A stretch of 41,454 bases of DNA from Claveliimonas acetigenes (GCF_025567385.1 NZ_JAOQJU010000030.1:1-41454); one strand, 5' to 3'; shown: positions 17,744 to 25,385, numbered from the stretch's first letter. Program-made: numbers and translations. The notes: generated from the letters alone by a model not told the origin.

Positions 17744-18103
17744 TACAATGTTGATTCACCGAATCTTTTATGTTCATCATACTATAGAATTGTTGAGAAA
17801 CGTGAAACAGGGTATGAAACTCGTATACTCAAAGACATTCAGAGTGGAATTACACTAGAAACACTTATGGCAAAAGGACATAGGAAAACGCCGGAAGAAA
17901 AAGCAGCTGTTGCGAAACAAAAGAGGAAACAGAGGCGAGCAAAACGGAAAAAAGAAGCAAGAGATAATCTGACCAAAGAAGAGATCTTGCAAGATGACCG
18001 ATTTTTCTGTATTGCTGGTTATACCTCCGGAGGTGCACCGTATGGTGTCACCTGGGAGGAAAAGGATTTGAAACCTTGGGAAGATTTGGAAGAAAATGAG
18101 TGA
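17744..18103 (+). pseudogene. 5'-truncated ORF of an element backbone gene
   Basis: The frame is open right after the DtxR-family stop and runs for 119 codons to TGA at 18101-18103, with no ribosome binding site near any start, including ATG 17867. The distal part is very basic (KQKRKQRRAKRKKEARD) followed by FFCIAGYTSGGAPYGVTWEE. The composition and lack of a start suggest the 3' part of a gene whose beginning was lost when the metallophore block joined here. Function unknown. An internal start at 17867 giving a 78-residue protein is possible but lacks a Shine-Dalgarno. Confidence 0.5.
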
Positions 18104-18118
18104 GTTGCCAGTGCAATC

Positions 18119-19498
18119 TTATTTTTCTCTTGTGACAGAAACAGGTTCCTTTTTTGCCGGAAGTAAGTCTGAACTGATCTCTGGAGCATCGAGCAGTACA
18201 GTGAAATTTTGCTGAATGATCTCTAGGGTTTTCTGCTTTTTCTGCAATTCCTGTTTTTCCCGGACAGTAGCATCCTGTTCAGATTCAAGATTTTCAATCC
18301 GCTTCTGGATTTTATTAGAGCTTGGGATTTTGGTGATACCGAGATCCTGAAGCTCTTTTTTTAGTGAATCGTGGAGCTGGTATTCTGCCTGATGTTTGGT
18401 GCGGTATGCTTTTGGATTTTTAGCAGATTTACAATCTTCAATTACTTTACGACAAAGCCGGTAAGAATCGCAGTGTTTCTGAATGACTTTCTGCGTGCTC
18501 AGCTCACTGTTGATTTGTGCTATTCTTTGGTCGGCAACTTTCACAGAAGCTTCAATGTCAGATACATGCTGCCTGAAATCGTCATAATTCAGCAAGTTAT
18601 TTTCGGAAAGATAGTTGAAGGTGCGGGCTGCCTCTTTTAGATTATTGAGCTTTGCCCATCGTTCAAATCCCTCTCGATTTCCAGTTGTGACATAAGTGGA
18701 GATATTGATATACAAGCGAGCTTCTCTGGACAGATGTCTTGGAGTTTTTACTTTGCTACGATTTTTAGCCAGACGGATGCGAACATTTTCTTCGGAATAA
18801 TAGCTTCCGAGAGATTTCATATAAGTGAAGTTCTTCTGCTCCGGTGCACGGAAGGACAGGTGCTTTCCCTGCCGGACTTCATATCCGGCTAACTGCATCT
18901 TTTGCAGAAATTCCTCATAGTTGATGGAAGTCCAGATTGATTTATCAACTGCGACACGTAGCTTGGCTTTCCAACTGGTGCCACGATGATATTCCATGTT
19001 CTCTTTATAGCTTTTACCTTTTTCTCCGGTTGGCATGCTGGTGGCAAGTCCATTTTCATGGCAGATACGATTACTGATTCTGCAGAGTTTATGGTAGCTC
19101 CGCTTATTGGAAACATACTTGTGATGATCAACAAAGCTTGCAGCGTTGAAGATGATATGATTGTGAATATGATTTTTGTCAACGTGTGTGCTGATCACGT
19201 ACTCATATTTTCCTTTCAGCACTTCGTCAGCAAATTGTTGACCTAAGCGATGGGCATTTTCGGCATCAACTTCTCCAGGTTTAAATGATTGGATCAGATG
19301 AAATGCCAGGTTATCGCCTTTATCCATTCCATTCTTTTTTGCCATTTCTCTTGTCATAGAAAATTCAAGATCTGCAGTTTCCGGGGAACAGCCAAAACTG
19401 GAAACTAACAGTTTTTCATCTGTCTTATCTGGATTTGTAATATAGTCCAGAGCTTTCTTGTCAGTTACCTTAATGGGAAAGATTTTAAGATACGCCAT
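18119..19498 (-). CDS. MobA/MobL-type relaxase (MOBP-like)
   Basis: A 459-residue relaxase/mobilization nuclease. The catalytic metal-binding motif is visible as HVDKNHIHNHI (about residues 106-116), and the N terminus is the usual MAYLKIFPIK beta strand. The C-terminal half is a long helical region (about 280-450) rich in Lys, Glu and Gln, likely coiled. It cleaves one strand at oriT and leads it into the recipient with help from a conjugative element. The start lies within the end of mobC (34-bp overlap), a normal mobilization operon order. It is convergent with the truncated ORF to its left. Confidence 0.92.
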   Translation of the reverse strand: MAYLKIFPIKVTDKKALDYITNPDKTDEKLLVSSFGCSPETADLEFSMTREMAKKNGMDKGDNLAFHLIQSFKPGEVDAENAHRLGQQFADEVLKGKYEYVISTHVDKNHIHNHIIFNAASFVDHHKYVSNKRSYHKLCRISNRICHENGLATSMPTGEKGKSYKENMEYHRGTSWKAKLRVAVDKSIWTSINYEEFLQKMQLAGYEVRQGKHLSFRAPEQKNFTYMKSLGSYYSEENVRIRLAKNRSKVKTPRHLSREARLYINISTYVTTGNREGFERWAKLNNLKEAARTFNYLSENNLLNYDDFRQHVSDIEASVKVADQRIAQINSELSTQKVIQKHCDSYRLCRKVIEDCKSAKNPKAYRTKHQAEYQLHDSLKKELQDLGITKIPSSNKIQKRIENLESEQDATVREKQELQKKQKTLEIIQQNFTVLLDAPEISSDLLPAKKEPVSVTREK

Positions 19499-19788
19499 AA
19501 TTCTTTCACCATCTCTTTCAATTCTTGCATTTCTTCTGGATATAGATCTCCGGTGGTATTTACCTTTTTTGCAATCTGGTTGATATTTACACCAATCTTG
19601 TGCATTTCCTCATACTGTTTCTTCAGTGGGGTGGTATCGGTGTTGACGATGTAACCGTCGATTGCCATCTTACGCAGATAAGCTCCCATGTTTTTGGTTT
19701 TTGATTCTATCATCTTCCTGCGTATAAGCTTCCTTTCTTCTTCGGTGACATAAAAATGGATTTCTTTGTTTCTCTTTCTTTCAGCCAT
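19465..19788 (-). CDS. MobC-like relaxosome accessory protein
   Basis: A 107-residue protein with an N-terminal ribbon-helix-helix-like segment (FYVTEEERKLIRRKMIES) and the MobC hallmark GVNINQIAKKVN (about residues 70-81). MobC proteins bind oriT DNA and help the relaxase open it. Start ATG at 19786-19788 with a purine-rich upstream AGAAAGGAG. It is directly upstream of the relaxase and next to the repeat-rich candidate oriT at 19843. Confidence 0.9.
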   Translation of the reverse strand: MAERKRNKEIHFYVTEEERKLIRRKMIESKTKNMGAYLRKMAIDGYIVNTDTTPLKKQYEEMHKIGVNINQIAKKVNTTGDLYPEEMQELKEMVKELWRILKSFPLR

Positions 19789-19842
19789 TGGTGGGTTCTC
19801 CTTTCTGAGAGGACAGTAGTATCGTTGCTTTCAACGTTTTTC

Positions 19843-20010
19843 AATTTAGGGCAGGGTACCCTAAATTGGGATTTCCCGGAAGTGTATCCTCACTTCCTGT
19901 CCTTGCTGTTTTACCCCTCTATTAGTTAAAGTCAGGAGAACCGGGAAAATGCAAAAGAATTTGGCAGGTAGCACGGGAAGTGAAAATATGGTATGATTAT
20001 GGGCAGGATA
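19843..20010. other. Candidate oriT region with inverted repeats
   Basis: AATTTAGGG (19843-19851) and CCCTAAATT (19859-19867) form a perfect 9-bp inverted repeat. GGAAGTG (19878-19884) and CACTTCC (19891-19897) form a second one enclosing TATCCT. On the minus strand, TATCCTGCCC (plus 20001-20010) resembles the RP4-type nick core ATCCTG/C, from memory. The region lies directly upstream of mobC, the usual oriT location. The nick site cannot be decided between the two candidates. Confidence 0.5.
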
Positions 20011-20037
20011 TCAGGAGAATCAGGAGTTGAATAGATT

Positions 20038-20412
20038 GTGAAGAAAGAAGAAATTTTTGAATATGTGAAGAAACAGTATGGTACGATGCCGGAGTATTTA
20101 TGGGCACAATCACCAGATAATGCTGTGTTGCGACATAAGAATGGAAAATGGTATGCTGTGGTCATGAGCGTTGAAAAATGCAAACTAGGATTAGAAGGAA
20201 ATGAATTTGTCGATATTATGGATGTAAAATGTGATCCGGAAATGACAAGTATGATTATTCAGACCTTTGGATTTTTGCCAGGATACCATATGAACAAACA
20301 GCACTGGATCACAATTTTACTGGATGGTTCAGTCAGTGAAGCGAAGATATTGGACTTTTTGGATATGAGCTATGACCTGATTGACGGAGCAGACAGAAAG
20401 GAAGAAAAATGA
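20038..20412 (+). CDS. MmcQ/YjbR family protein
   Basis: A 124-residue protein with the MmcQ/YjbR pattern: WYAVVMSV, CDPEM, PGYHMNKQHWITI and a final helix with DMSYDLI. The family has a CyaY-like fold and is widely annotated as DNA-binding, though its function is poorly defined. GTG start at 20038 with AGGAG upstream. It overlaps the flavodoxin gene by 4 bp (ATGA), so the two are co-translated. Likely passenger genes of the mobilizable block or chromosomal neighbours. Confidence 0.85.
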   Translation: MKKEEIFEYVKKQYGTMPEYLWAQSPDNAVLRHKNGKWYAVVMSVEKCKLGLEGNEFVDIMDVKCDPEMTSMIIQTFGFLPGYHMNKQHWITILLDGSVSEAKILDFLDMSYDLIDGADRKEEK

Positions 20413-20843
20413 GAACAGCGATAGTATACGCATCTGTGCATCATGGAAATACAGAAAAATTAGTAAAGAGGATCGCAGAAGAATGTCAGGTGGATTTGAT
20501 TGATGCTGTGAAACAGCCAGATGCAGACCTGAGCAGTTATGATATGATTGGGTTTGCATCAGGAATCTATTTTTCAAAGTTTCATCAGTCGATATTGGAA
20601 TTTGCAGAGAAGAATCTACCGGACGACAAAAAGATATTTCTGATCTGTACTTATGGCGGGAGTGCGAATTATAAAACCATAGAGCAGATTTTGGATAAAA
20701 GACATGCCAGTGTGGTTGGAAAATTTGGCTGTAAAGGGTATGACACATTCGGACCATTTAAACTGGTTGGAGGTATTGCTAAAGACCATCCGAATGAAGA
20801 AGATATGAAAAACGCAGCGGACTTCGTAAAAGGATTACACTGA
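20409..20843 (+). CDS. Flavodoxin-domain protein
   Basis: A 144-residue flavodoxin-like protein. The N terminus TAIVYASVHHGNTEKLVKRIAE carries the FMN phosphate loop (S/T-x-H-G-N-T), followed by DMIGFASGIYFSKFH and FLICTYGG, which contact the flavin. It resembles the short flavodoxins of anaerobes rather than full-length electron carriers. Role probably in redox metabolism; partner unknown. An inverted repeat at 20857-20886 follows as terminator. Confidence 0.88.
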   Translation: MRTAIVYASVHHGNTEKLVKRIAEECQVDLIDAVKQPDADLSSYDMIGFASGIYFSKFHQSILEFAEKNLPDDKKIFLICTYGGSANYKTIEQILDKRHASVVGKFGCKGYDTFGPFKLVGGIAKDHPNEEDMKNAADFVKGLH

Positions 20844-20856
20844 TTTTTGAGAAAAG

Positions 20857-20886
20857 GAAAACCGGGGATTTTACTCCTCGGTTTTC
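20857..20886. terminator. Bidirectional terminator between convergent genes
   Basis: GAAAACCG (20857-20864) pairs with CGGTTTTC (20879-20886), with more pairing possible inside. The arms supply T-rich tails on both strands, which fits the convergent flavodoxin and XRE genes. Confidence 0.6.
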
Positions 20887-20900
20887 TGGCAGTTGTGTTT

Positions 20901-21101
20901 CTAGTCTTCAACCTGAAAAATATCTTCTACAGGCACTTTCAGGTAATGTGCCAGCCGGATTGCAATCTCAAGAGAGGGATTACGTTCTCCACGTTCGATG
21001 CGGCCTATAGTCTGGCTGCAGGAACCTATGGCTTCAGCCAAATCTGCTTGAATGAGATTCCGTTCTTCACGAATATCTTTTAGTGTATTATTGATTGCCA
21101 T
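20901..21101 (-). CDS. Small XRE-family HTH regulator
   Basis: A 66-residue single-domain Cro/CI-type protein: LKDIREERNLIQADLAEAIGSCSQTIGRIERGERNPSLEIAIRLAHYLKVPVEDIF. It has the full helix-turn-helix fold and nothing else, typical of small stand-alone regulators of this class. The usual final segment VEDIF is present. RBS AAGGAAGTGA precedes ATG 21099-21101. Target unknown; next on the same strand after the S24 repressor gene, with about 55 bp between them. Confidence 0.9.
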   Translation of the reverse strand: MAINNTLKDIREERNLIQADLAEAIGSCSQTIGRIERGERNPSLEIAIRLAHYLKVPVEDIFQVED

Positions 21102-21157
21102 TCAATCACTTCCTTTGCTTATTGTTATCAGCAGGATCATGAACCTGCTGTTGAAAT

Positions 21158-21889
21158 TTAATGGAATCCCGGAATTTCTGCACCTTTGCATTTCCCGATT
21201 ACTTTTCCAAAAATCTTAAAAGAGTCAGATTCCAAAACCTGGATAGGACGATATTTTTGATTTAAAGAAATCAGATAAACACCATCTGGCTCATCGTGTA
21301 ATTCCTTGATGTAAGTATTGCCGTTGAGATAGAAGATTCCAATTTCACCATTAGCAAGAGAATCTTTTTTCTGAATCCATGCAACATCGTCTGTATGATA
21401 AAGTGGCTCCATACTGTCACCGGAAATCCGTACACCAAAGTCAGTCTGCTCAGGAGCAAGGTGTCCTACATCATAGGTTTCTTTTACAGAATCCTCCAGA
21501 TAATTTCCAGTACCAGCAGAAACTGGTTCCCAGGTAATTTCTACAGGATGATGGAATGGGATAATTTTTGCAGACAGTGGAGAAAACTTTTTAGAAGCTT
21601 TCAAAATATCAGCAAATTCAATCAATTTATTTCTGCCTTCTTCATTCAATCCACTCATAATGTTATATGGGTTTTCTCCAAAGAAGGATTCATATATATC
21701 TTCGATATCAAGTAACTGGCAAAGTGTCAGGAAAACATGTAAAGCTGGTTCTCGTGCATTGGTCTCCCATTTGGAGATTGCTTTTGTAGTGACCTGAATA
21801 CCTTCCTGAGAAAGCAGGTCTACAAGATCTGATTGAGAGTATCCTTTCTTTTTTCTATTTTCTGCTAATATTTCCCCGAAATCACGCAT
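21158..21889 (-). CDS. CI/LexA-like repressor with S24 self-cleavage domain
   Basis: A 243-residue repressor: N-terminal XRE helix-turn-helix (about 1-65), linker, then a peptidase S24 domain. The nucleophile Ser is in GDSMEP (about 155) and the partner Lys in YIKEL (about 193). A likely Ala-Gly cleavage bond lies in VSAGTG (about 123). Such proteins cleave themselves when RecA is activated by DNA damage. It is divergent from the Y-family polymerase operon and probably represses both through the repeats at 21960 and 22002. Promoter on the minus strand: TTGATT-N17-TATAAT (plus 21926-21954). Confidence 0.92.
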   Translation of the reverse strand: MRDFGEILAENRKKKGYSQSDLVDLLSQEGIQVTTKAISKWETNAREPALHVFLTLCQLLDIEDIYESFFGENPYNIMSGLNEEGRNKLIEFADILKASKKFSPLSAKIIPFHHPVEITWEPVSAGTGNYLEDSVKETYDVGHLAPEQTDFGVRISGDSMEPLYHTDDVAWIQKKDSLANGEIGIFYLNGNTYIKELHDEPDGVYLISLNQKYRPIQVLESDSFKIFGKVIGKCKGAEIPGFH

Positions 21890-21925
21890 TTGTTCGCCTC
21901 ATTTCTATTTGAATTTTCTATATGC

Positions 21926-21954
21926 ATTATACCGTATGTCAGAAATAAAATCAA
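21926..21954 (-). promoter_or_regulatory. Promoter of the S24 repressor gene
   Basis: On the minus strand TTGATT (plus 21949-21954), a 17-bp spacer and TATAAT (plus 21926-21931) form a near-perfect vegetative promoter reading toward the repressor gene. Confidence 0.7.
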
Positions 21955-21959
21955 CAATA

Positions 21960-22025
21960 ATCTCCGAAATGGAGAAAATACAACCAAGATGTTACTTGAC
22001 TATCTCCGGAATGTCGATATATACT
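21960..22025 (+). promoter_or_regulatory. Polymerase-operon promoter with two repressor operators
   Basis: TTGACT (21996-22001), 18 bp and TATACT (22020-22025) form the promoter. ATCTCCGGAATG (22002-22013) fills the spacer, and ATCTCCGAAATG (21960-21971) is a second copy, 11 of 12 bases equal, exactly 42 bp (four turns) upstream and next to the repressor's own -35. Binding at both would silence both divergent genes. Confidence 0.6.
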
Positions 22026-22083
22026 AAACATACAAAAATTGATAAGACATCATGTTGAAGGAAACAGCTGGGAGGTAAAAAGT

Positions 22084-23331
22084 TTGAGTGAGCGTGTGAT
22101 CCTGCATAGTGATATGAACTGTTTTTATGCCAGTGTAGAAATGCTGCATCATCCGGAATTTGCCGGAATGCCGCTGGCAGTCGGTGGCGATCCGGAAGCC
22201 AGACATGGGATTGTGCTGACAGCAAATTATATTGCAAAGCAAAAAGGTGTAAAGACCGGAATGGCATTATGGCAGGCAAAACAGATTTGTCCGGAAATCA
22301 TATTTGTACCACCACGGATGGATTTGTATTTGAGATTTTCAAAGATGGCAAGAGAAATCTATTCGGAGTATACGGACAAGATCGAGCCATATGGAATTGA
22401 TGAAGCCTGGCTGGATGTATCGGACAGCAGAAATCTGAAAGGAAGCGGAATGACGATTGCAAGAGAAATCAGCCATCGGATTAAATACGAATTGGGTGTA
22501 ACGGTAAGTATTGGAATTTCCTGGAATAAGATTTATGCGAAACTTGGTTCAGATTATAAAAAGCCGGATGCAATCACAGAGTTTAATCGAGAAAATTATA
22601 AAGACAGGATATGGCAGCTTCCAGCGTCAGATTTGCTTTATGTCGGAAGACAGACAAATAAGAAATTGCAAAAACTTGGAATCCGGACAATCGGGCAACT
22701 TGCGGAATCAGACGAAAAGTTGTTAGAGAGTCATTTTGGAAAAATAGGAAATGTATTATGGGCTTTCGCAAATGGCTGGGATGAAGATCCGGTTTGCAAG
22801 GAAGGATATGAAGCACCAGTAAAGTCGATAGGTAATAGCACTACAACACCGAGAGATCTGGAAAATGATCTGGATGTATGGATCATTCAAATAGCATTGG
22901 CAGAAAGTGTAGCTGCACGATTGCGGAAACATGGATTTAAATGCAAAACAGTAGAAATTACAGTTCGAGATAATGGATTGTATAGTTTTTCCAGACAGAT
23001 ACATTTACGACAGCCAACGAATATTACAAACGAGATTGTAACTGCAGCATTTCAGCTATTTAAAGATAATTACAAATGGGAATATCCCATTAGAAGCCTG
23101 GGAATCCGAGCTGCGGATCTTGTGTTAGATGATATTCCCGTGCAGTTGGATTTATTTGGAAATCAGGAGAAAAAGGAAAAGTTAGAGAAGCTGGATCGTA
23201 CTGTAGATGAGATCAGACGACGGTTTGGTTATTTCAGTATACAGCGAGCGGCAATGTATCAGGATAAAGTCTTATCCCACTTAGACGCTGGTACGCACAC
23301 GATCCATCCACACAGTTATTTTCATGGATAA
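22084..23331 (+). CDS. Y-family translesion DNA polymerase (UmuC/DinB-like)
   Basis: A 415-residue Y-family polymerase. Catalytic acidic residues are visible in LHSDMNCFYASVE (near the N terminus) and YGIDEAWLDVS (about 105), and a C-terminal beta-clamp-binding motif QLDLF is present (about 357). The thumb and little-finger regions are full length, so it looks active. TTG at 22084 is the likely start, 8 bp after GGGAGGT; an upstream TTG at 22039 lacks a binding site. It is under the candidate control of the S24 repressor, so it should be DNA-damage induced and mutagenic. Confidence 0.9.
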   Translation: MSERVILHSDMNCFYASVEMLHHPEFAGMPLAVGGDPEARHGIVLTANYIAKQKGVKTGMALWQAKQICPEIIFVPPRMDLYLRFSKMAREIYSEYTDKIEPYGIDEAWLDVSDSRNLKGSGMTIAREISHRIKYELGVTVSIGISWNKIYAKLGSDYKKPDAITEFNRENYKDRIWQLPASDLLYVGRQTNKKLQKLGIRTIGQLAESDEKLLESHFGKIGNVLWAFANGWDEDPVCKEGYEAPVKSIGNSTTTPRDLENDLDVWIIQIALAESVAARLRKHGFKCKTVEITVRDNGLYSFSRQIHLRQPTNITNEIVTAAFQLFKDNYKWEYPIRSLGIRAADLVLDDIPVQLDLFGNQEKKEKLEKLDRTVDEIRRRFGYFSIQRAAMYQDKVLSHLDAGTHTIHPHSYFHG

Positions 23332-23345
23332 TTGGAGGGATAGAT

Positions 23346-23558
23346 TTGAAAAAAGCATTAACCAGAAAACAGAAAGAAAGTTATCAGTGTATTTTGGATT
23401 ATACGAAGGAGCATGGATATCCGCCGACAGTACGGGAATTTGGAAAATTGATCGGGGTGAAATCAACATCATCAGCATTTTCCAGAATCAAGCAGTTGGA
23501 GTTAAATGGATATATCCGCAGAATCCCGGCATCGCCAAGAGCAATTGAGATTTTATAG
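23346..23558 (+). CDS. LexA DNA-binding-domain-only protein
   Basis: A 70-residue protein matching only the N-terminal winged helix of LexA: LTRKQKESYQCILDYTKEHGYPPTVREFGKLIGVKSTSSAFSRIKQLELNGYIRR. The self-cleavage domain is absent, so it cannot respond to RecA directly. TTG start at 23346, after GGAGGGAT, 14 bp past the polymerase stop. It probably modulates LexA targets or this operon. A stand-alone LexA winged helix coupled to a Y-polymerase is a recurrent but poorly described arrangement in Firmicutes elements, as far as memory goes. Confidence 0.85.
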   Translation: MKKALTRKQKESYQCILDYTKEHGYPPTVREFGKLIGVKSTSSAFSRIKQLELNGYIRRIPASPRAIEIL

Positions 23559-23570
23559 TGAGGTGTCGGC

Positions 23571-23810
23571 ATGAACAAAGTATATGTAGATGTAGTAGCA
23601 GAGTTTCGTAAAGACGGACAGCTGGTTCCCATATTTTTTACATGGGAGGATGGAAGAAAGTATAGCATTGACAGAATTTTGAAAATCGAGCGATGCGCCA
23701 GCAGAAAGGCAGGCGGTGTAGGAATGATGTACACCTGTATGATACAGGGGCAGGAAAGCCACTTGTTTTACGAAGTGGATAAATGGTTTATGGAGAGAAA
23801 AACAGCATAA
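23571..23810 (+). CDS. Conserved hypothetical protein of the SOS operon
   Basis: A 79-residue protein, predicted mostly beta: VYVDVVAEFRKDGQLVPIFFTWEDGRKYSIDRIL, ending in SHLFYEVDKWFMERKTA. There is no recognized domain. It starts 12 bp after the LexA-like gene behind a weak GAGGTGT site, on the same strand, and is very likely in the same transcript as the polymerase. It might act as an accessory factor for the polymerase, as YolD does for UvrX-type polymerases, but no homology to YolD is visible. Confidence 0.7.
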   Translation: MNKVYVDVVAEFRKDGQLVPIFFTWEDGRKYSIDRILKIERCASRKAGGVGMMYTCMIQGQESHLFYEVDKWFMERKTA

Positions 23811-23846
23811 GGAGAGATTGGTATAGACGATATTATTTGGATTATT

Positions 23847-24028
23847 AACCGGCAGGGATAGTCACTTTCCCTTTATATTCCTGCAGGTTTTACATAAGAA
23901 GAGGGATTCCGGTCAGCAAAGGCAGCTCCCACAATGCCTTTTGGATATCCGCTTCTGCAAGTTGTAGTAAGTAATTGCTTCCCATCAAAATCATGGGGAA
24001 AGCGAACTGGTCTGAAAGACCGCCAGTT
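23847..24028 (+). ncRNA. Candidate structured RNA with four successive hairpins
   Basis: About 180 non-coding bases hold four stems in order: AACCgGCAGG (23847-23856) with CCTGCaGGTT (23880-23889); AAAGGCA (23918-23924) with TGCCTTT (23935-23941); TTCCCAT (23979-23985) with ATGGGGAA (23993-24000, one bulge); AACTGG (24005-24010) with CCAGTT (24023-24028). An alternative stem AGGGA/TCCCT (23854-23858, 23868-23872) competes with the first. It sits between the SOS operon and the next gene, whose RBS follows at 24043. Strand is assumed from context. No known RNA family was recognized. Confidence 0.4.
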
Positions 24029-24060
24029 AGTGTGATGATGATAAGGAGATTTTGAAACTG

Positions 24061-24633
24061 ATGACAGACAGAGATTATGCAATTAAATCAATGAAAGAGA
24101 TTACCTTCCAGATGGCAAGCCATGCGCAGGATTATCTGGAAGTAACGATGGAGAGACATTATACAGATATCAAAGAACTGATGACAAGCTATCAGAAATT
24201 GATTTTGGAAAATCAGATTGTATTAGAAGAACTGGATATGGAGTGCCAGGAGAAAATCAATGAAGATATGGCATATGCGTTGAGTTATCTGAGTATTTAT
24301 AACAATCAGTTAGATGTGCCAAAGATGCACCGGGAAATGAATAACCTGATGATCATTTACGGCTTGTCAGATATGATCTATCGTGGAATGACACTGGTAA
24401 AGTTCTATGCACCGAATGGTGTGATGCTCAGTGAGGTTCTTCATTCCTGTTTTTGCAGTCATTATAATAAGACAGACGTGGAAGTACAACAGGAGTTAGG
24501 AGTAGGCAGGACTTCATTTTATAAAATGAAGAAGCAGGCCCTTGGATATTTAGGATTTTATTTTTATGAGATCGTGGTACCGCAGGCAAAGGATAAAAGA
24601 TTTAAACCGTCACTGGGCGTAGAGGAAGAGTAG
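24061..24633 (+). CDS. Putative DNA-binding protein with C-terminal HTH
   Basis: A protein of about 190 residues, largely helical. The first 130 residues have amphipathic helices without a recognized domain; the C-terminal part DVEVQQELGVGRTSFYKMKKQAL (about 140-165) reads as a helix-turn-helix like those of late phage activators (ArpU-like) or sigma region 4. Open from TTG 24052, but AAGGAG (24043-24048) suits CTG 24058 or ATG 24061 better. It follows the candidate structured RNA and precedes another unknown gene by 0 bp. Likely a regulator of the mobile element; unproven. Confidence 0.55.
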   Translation: MTDRDYAIKSMKEITFQMASHAQDYLEVTMERHYTDIKELMTSYQKLILENQIVLEELDMECQEKINEDMAYALSYLSIYNNQLDVPKMHREMNNLMIIYGLSDMIYRGMTLVKFYAPNGVMLSEVLHSCFCSHYNKTDVEVQQELGVGRTSFYKMKKQALGYLGFYFYEIVVPQAKDKRFKPSLGVEEE

Positions 24634-25014
24634 GTGAGTAATATGAGATACGAAGATTCGATGAAAGGTGTAGCTGCTCAGATAATCAAAGAACAGCAGC
24701 GAGCCAGTAAAATAAAAAACAATCCAGAAGAGTTCCATTGGCATGACGAATATGCAACGTTGAATTTCTTTCGGTTTATCTGCAAAAATATCGGTAACTT
24801 GGGAAATGGAGAAATTGAGAAAATGGTCACACGCTTGAAAAGCATAGATCAGAAAGCAGTGGAAAACCATGTGAATGGTGCTGTTTGGGCATTTGATTAT
24901 GATAAGATGTTCTGTGTACTGATGGAAAATGAAATTTGCCGAAAGGTGTGTGAAAAGAATAAATATAATAGTTGGATGAAGTTGATTGGACAGTATTGTG
25001 TTTCAATGGCTTAA
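24634..25014 (+). CDS. Hypothetical protein
   Basis: A 126-residue soluble, helical protein without recognizable motifs (distal part NHVNGAVWAFDYDKMF). GTG 24634 directly follows the previous stop and is preceded by AGAGGAAGAG; ATG 24643 is an alternative. It is probably translated with the preceding DNA-binding protein. A hairpin terminator follows at 25023-25058. Confidence 0.6.
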   Translation: MSNMRYEDSMKGVAAQIIKEQQRASKIKNNPEEFHWHDEYATLNFFRFICKNIGNLGNGEIEKMVTRLKSIDQKAVENHVNGAVWAFDYDKMFCVLMENEICRKVCEKNKYNSWMKLIGQYCVSMA

Positions 25015-25022
25015 AGATGAAG

Positions 25023-25058
25023 AAAGTTGTTGGAGGGAAAAAACTCTCCAGCAACTTT
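25023..25058. terminator. Terminator between convergent genes
   Basis: AAAGTTGTTGGAG (25023-25035) and CTCCAGCAACTTT (25046-25058) pair over 13 bases with one G-U, closing a 10-nt loop. It lies between two convergent genes and has modest T tracts. Confidence 0.6.
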
Positions 25059-25088
25059 GTCTTTGATGAATAGAGGTCAATTTTTTGT

Positions 25089-25295
25089 TCAATTATTTTC
25101 ACTATTGTTTGATTCAGTGATTTTTTTCTTCTTTGGAGAAACCAGTTTGTGACCGGAATAAATGGACATGCCCATACAAAGCAATGAAGAATAGGCAAAG
25201 TATTTATGTGCAGTCATAGATTTTCTGATTCCAGAATAAATGCATCCCAACATACAGAAAAGTGCGCCTAGGGACCAGTATTTATGTGATTTCAT
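25089..25295 (-). CDS. Small two-helix membrane protein (DUF6219-like), copy 1
   Basis: A 68-residue protein with two hydrophobic segments joined by a basic HKYF loop: MKSHKYWSLGALFCMLGCIYSG, then MTAHKYFAYSSLLCMGMSIYSGHK and a lysine-rich tail. It matches small DUF6219-type proteins from memory. The real start is ATG 25293-25295 behind AAAGGAGG; an 11-codon upstream extension was rejected. It is a clear paralog of the protein at 26769, in opposite orientation. Function unknown. A GTTCT-TAGAA operator lies upstream at 25374. Confidence 0.7.
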   Translation of the reverse strand: MKSHKYWSLGALFCMLGCIYSGIRKSMTAHKYFAYSSLLCMGMSIYSGHKLVSPKKKKITESNNSENN

Positions 25296-25373
25296 GATTT
25301 GATACCTCCTTTGATTTAGCTGCTTCAATCATAACTCTATTTTACGAATATGCAAAGAAAATCTTGAAATATA

Positions 25374-25385
25374 GTTCTGTAGAAT
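25374..25385. promoter_or_regulatory. GTTCTRTAGAAY operator, copy 1
   Basis: GTTCTGTAGAAT lies in the divergent region between the DUF6219-like gene and the XRE gene, inside a wider AGTTCT-AGAACT inverted pair (25373-25392). A near-identical site is at 25896-25907. The XRE protein encoded at 25475 is the natural candidate to bind both. Confidence 0.45.

Noticed and set aside
17867..18103. Independent 78-residue gene starting at ATG 17867
   Set aside because: No Shine-Dalgarno, and the same frame is open far upstream; treated as part of a truncated ORF, though not fully excluded.
18119..19788. Idea that the relaxase belongs to the Tn916-like ICE
   Set aside because: It lies outside the ICE end at about 27071, and Tn916 uses an Orf20-type relaxase; MobA/MobC belongs to a separate mobilizable block.
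23873..24082. 69-codon minus-strand ORF in the hairpin region
   Set aside because: No RBS, no domain, and the segment is better explained by the stem-loops.
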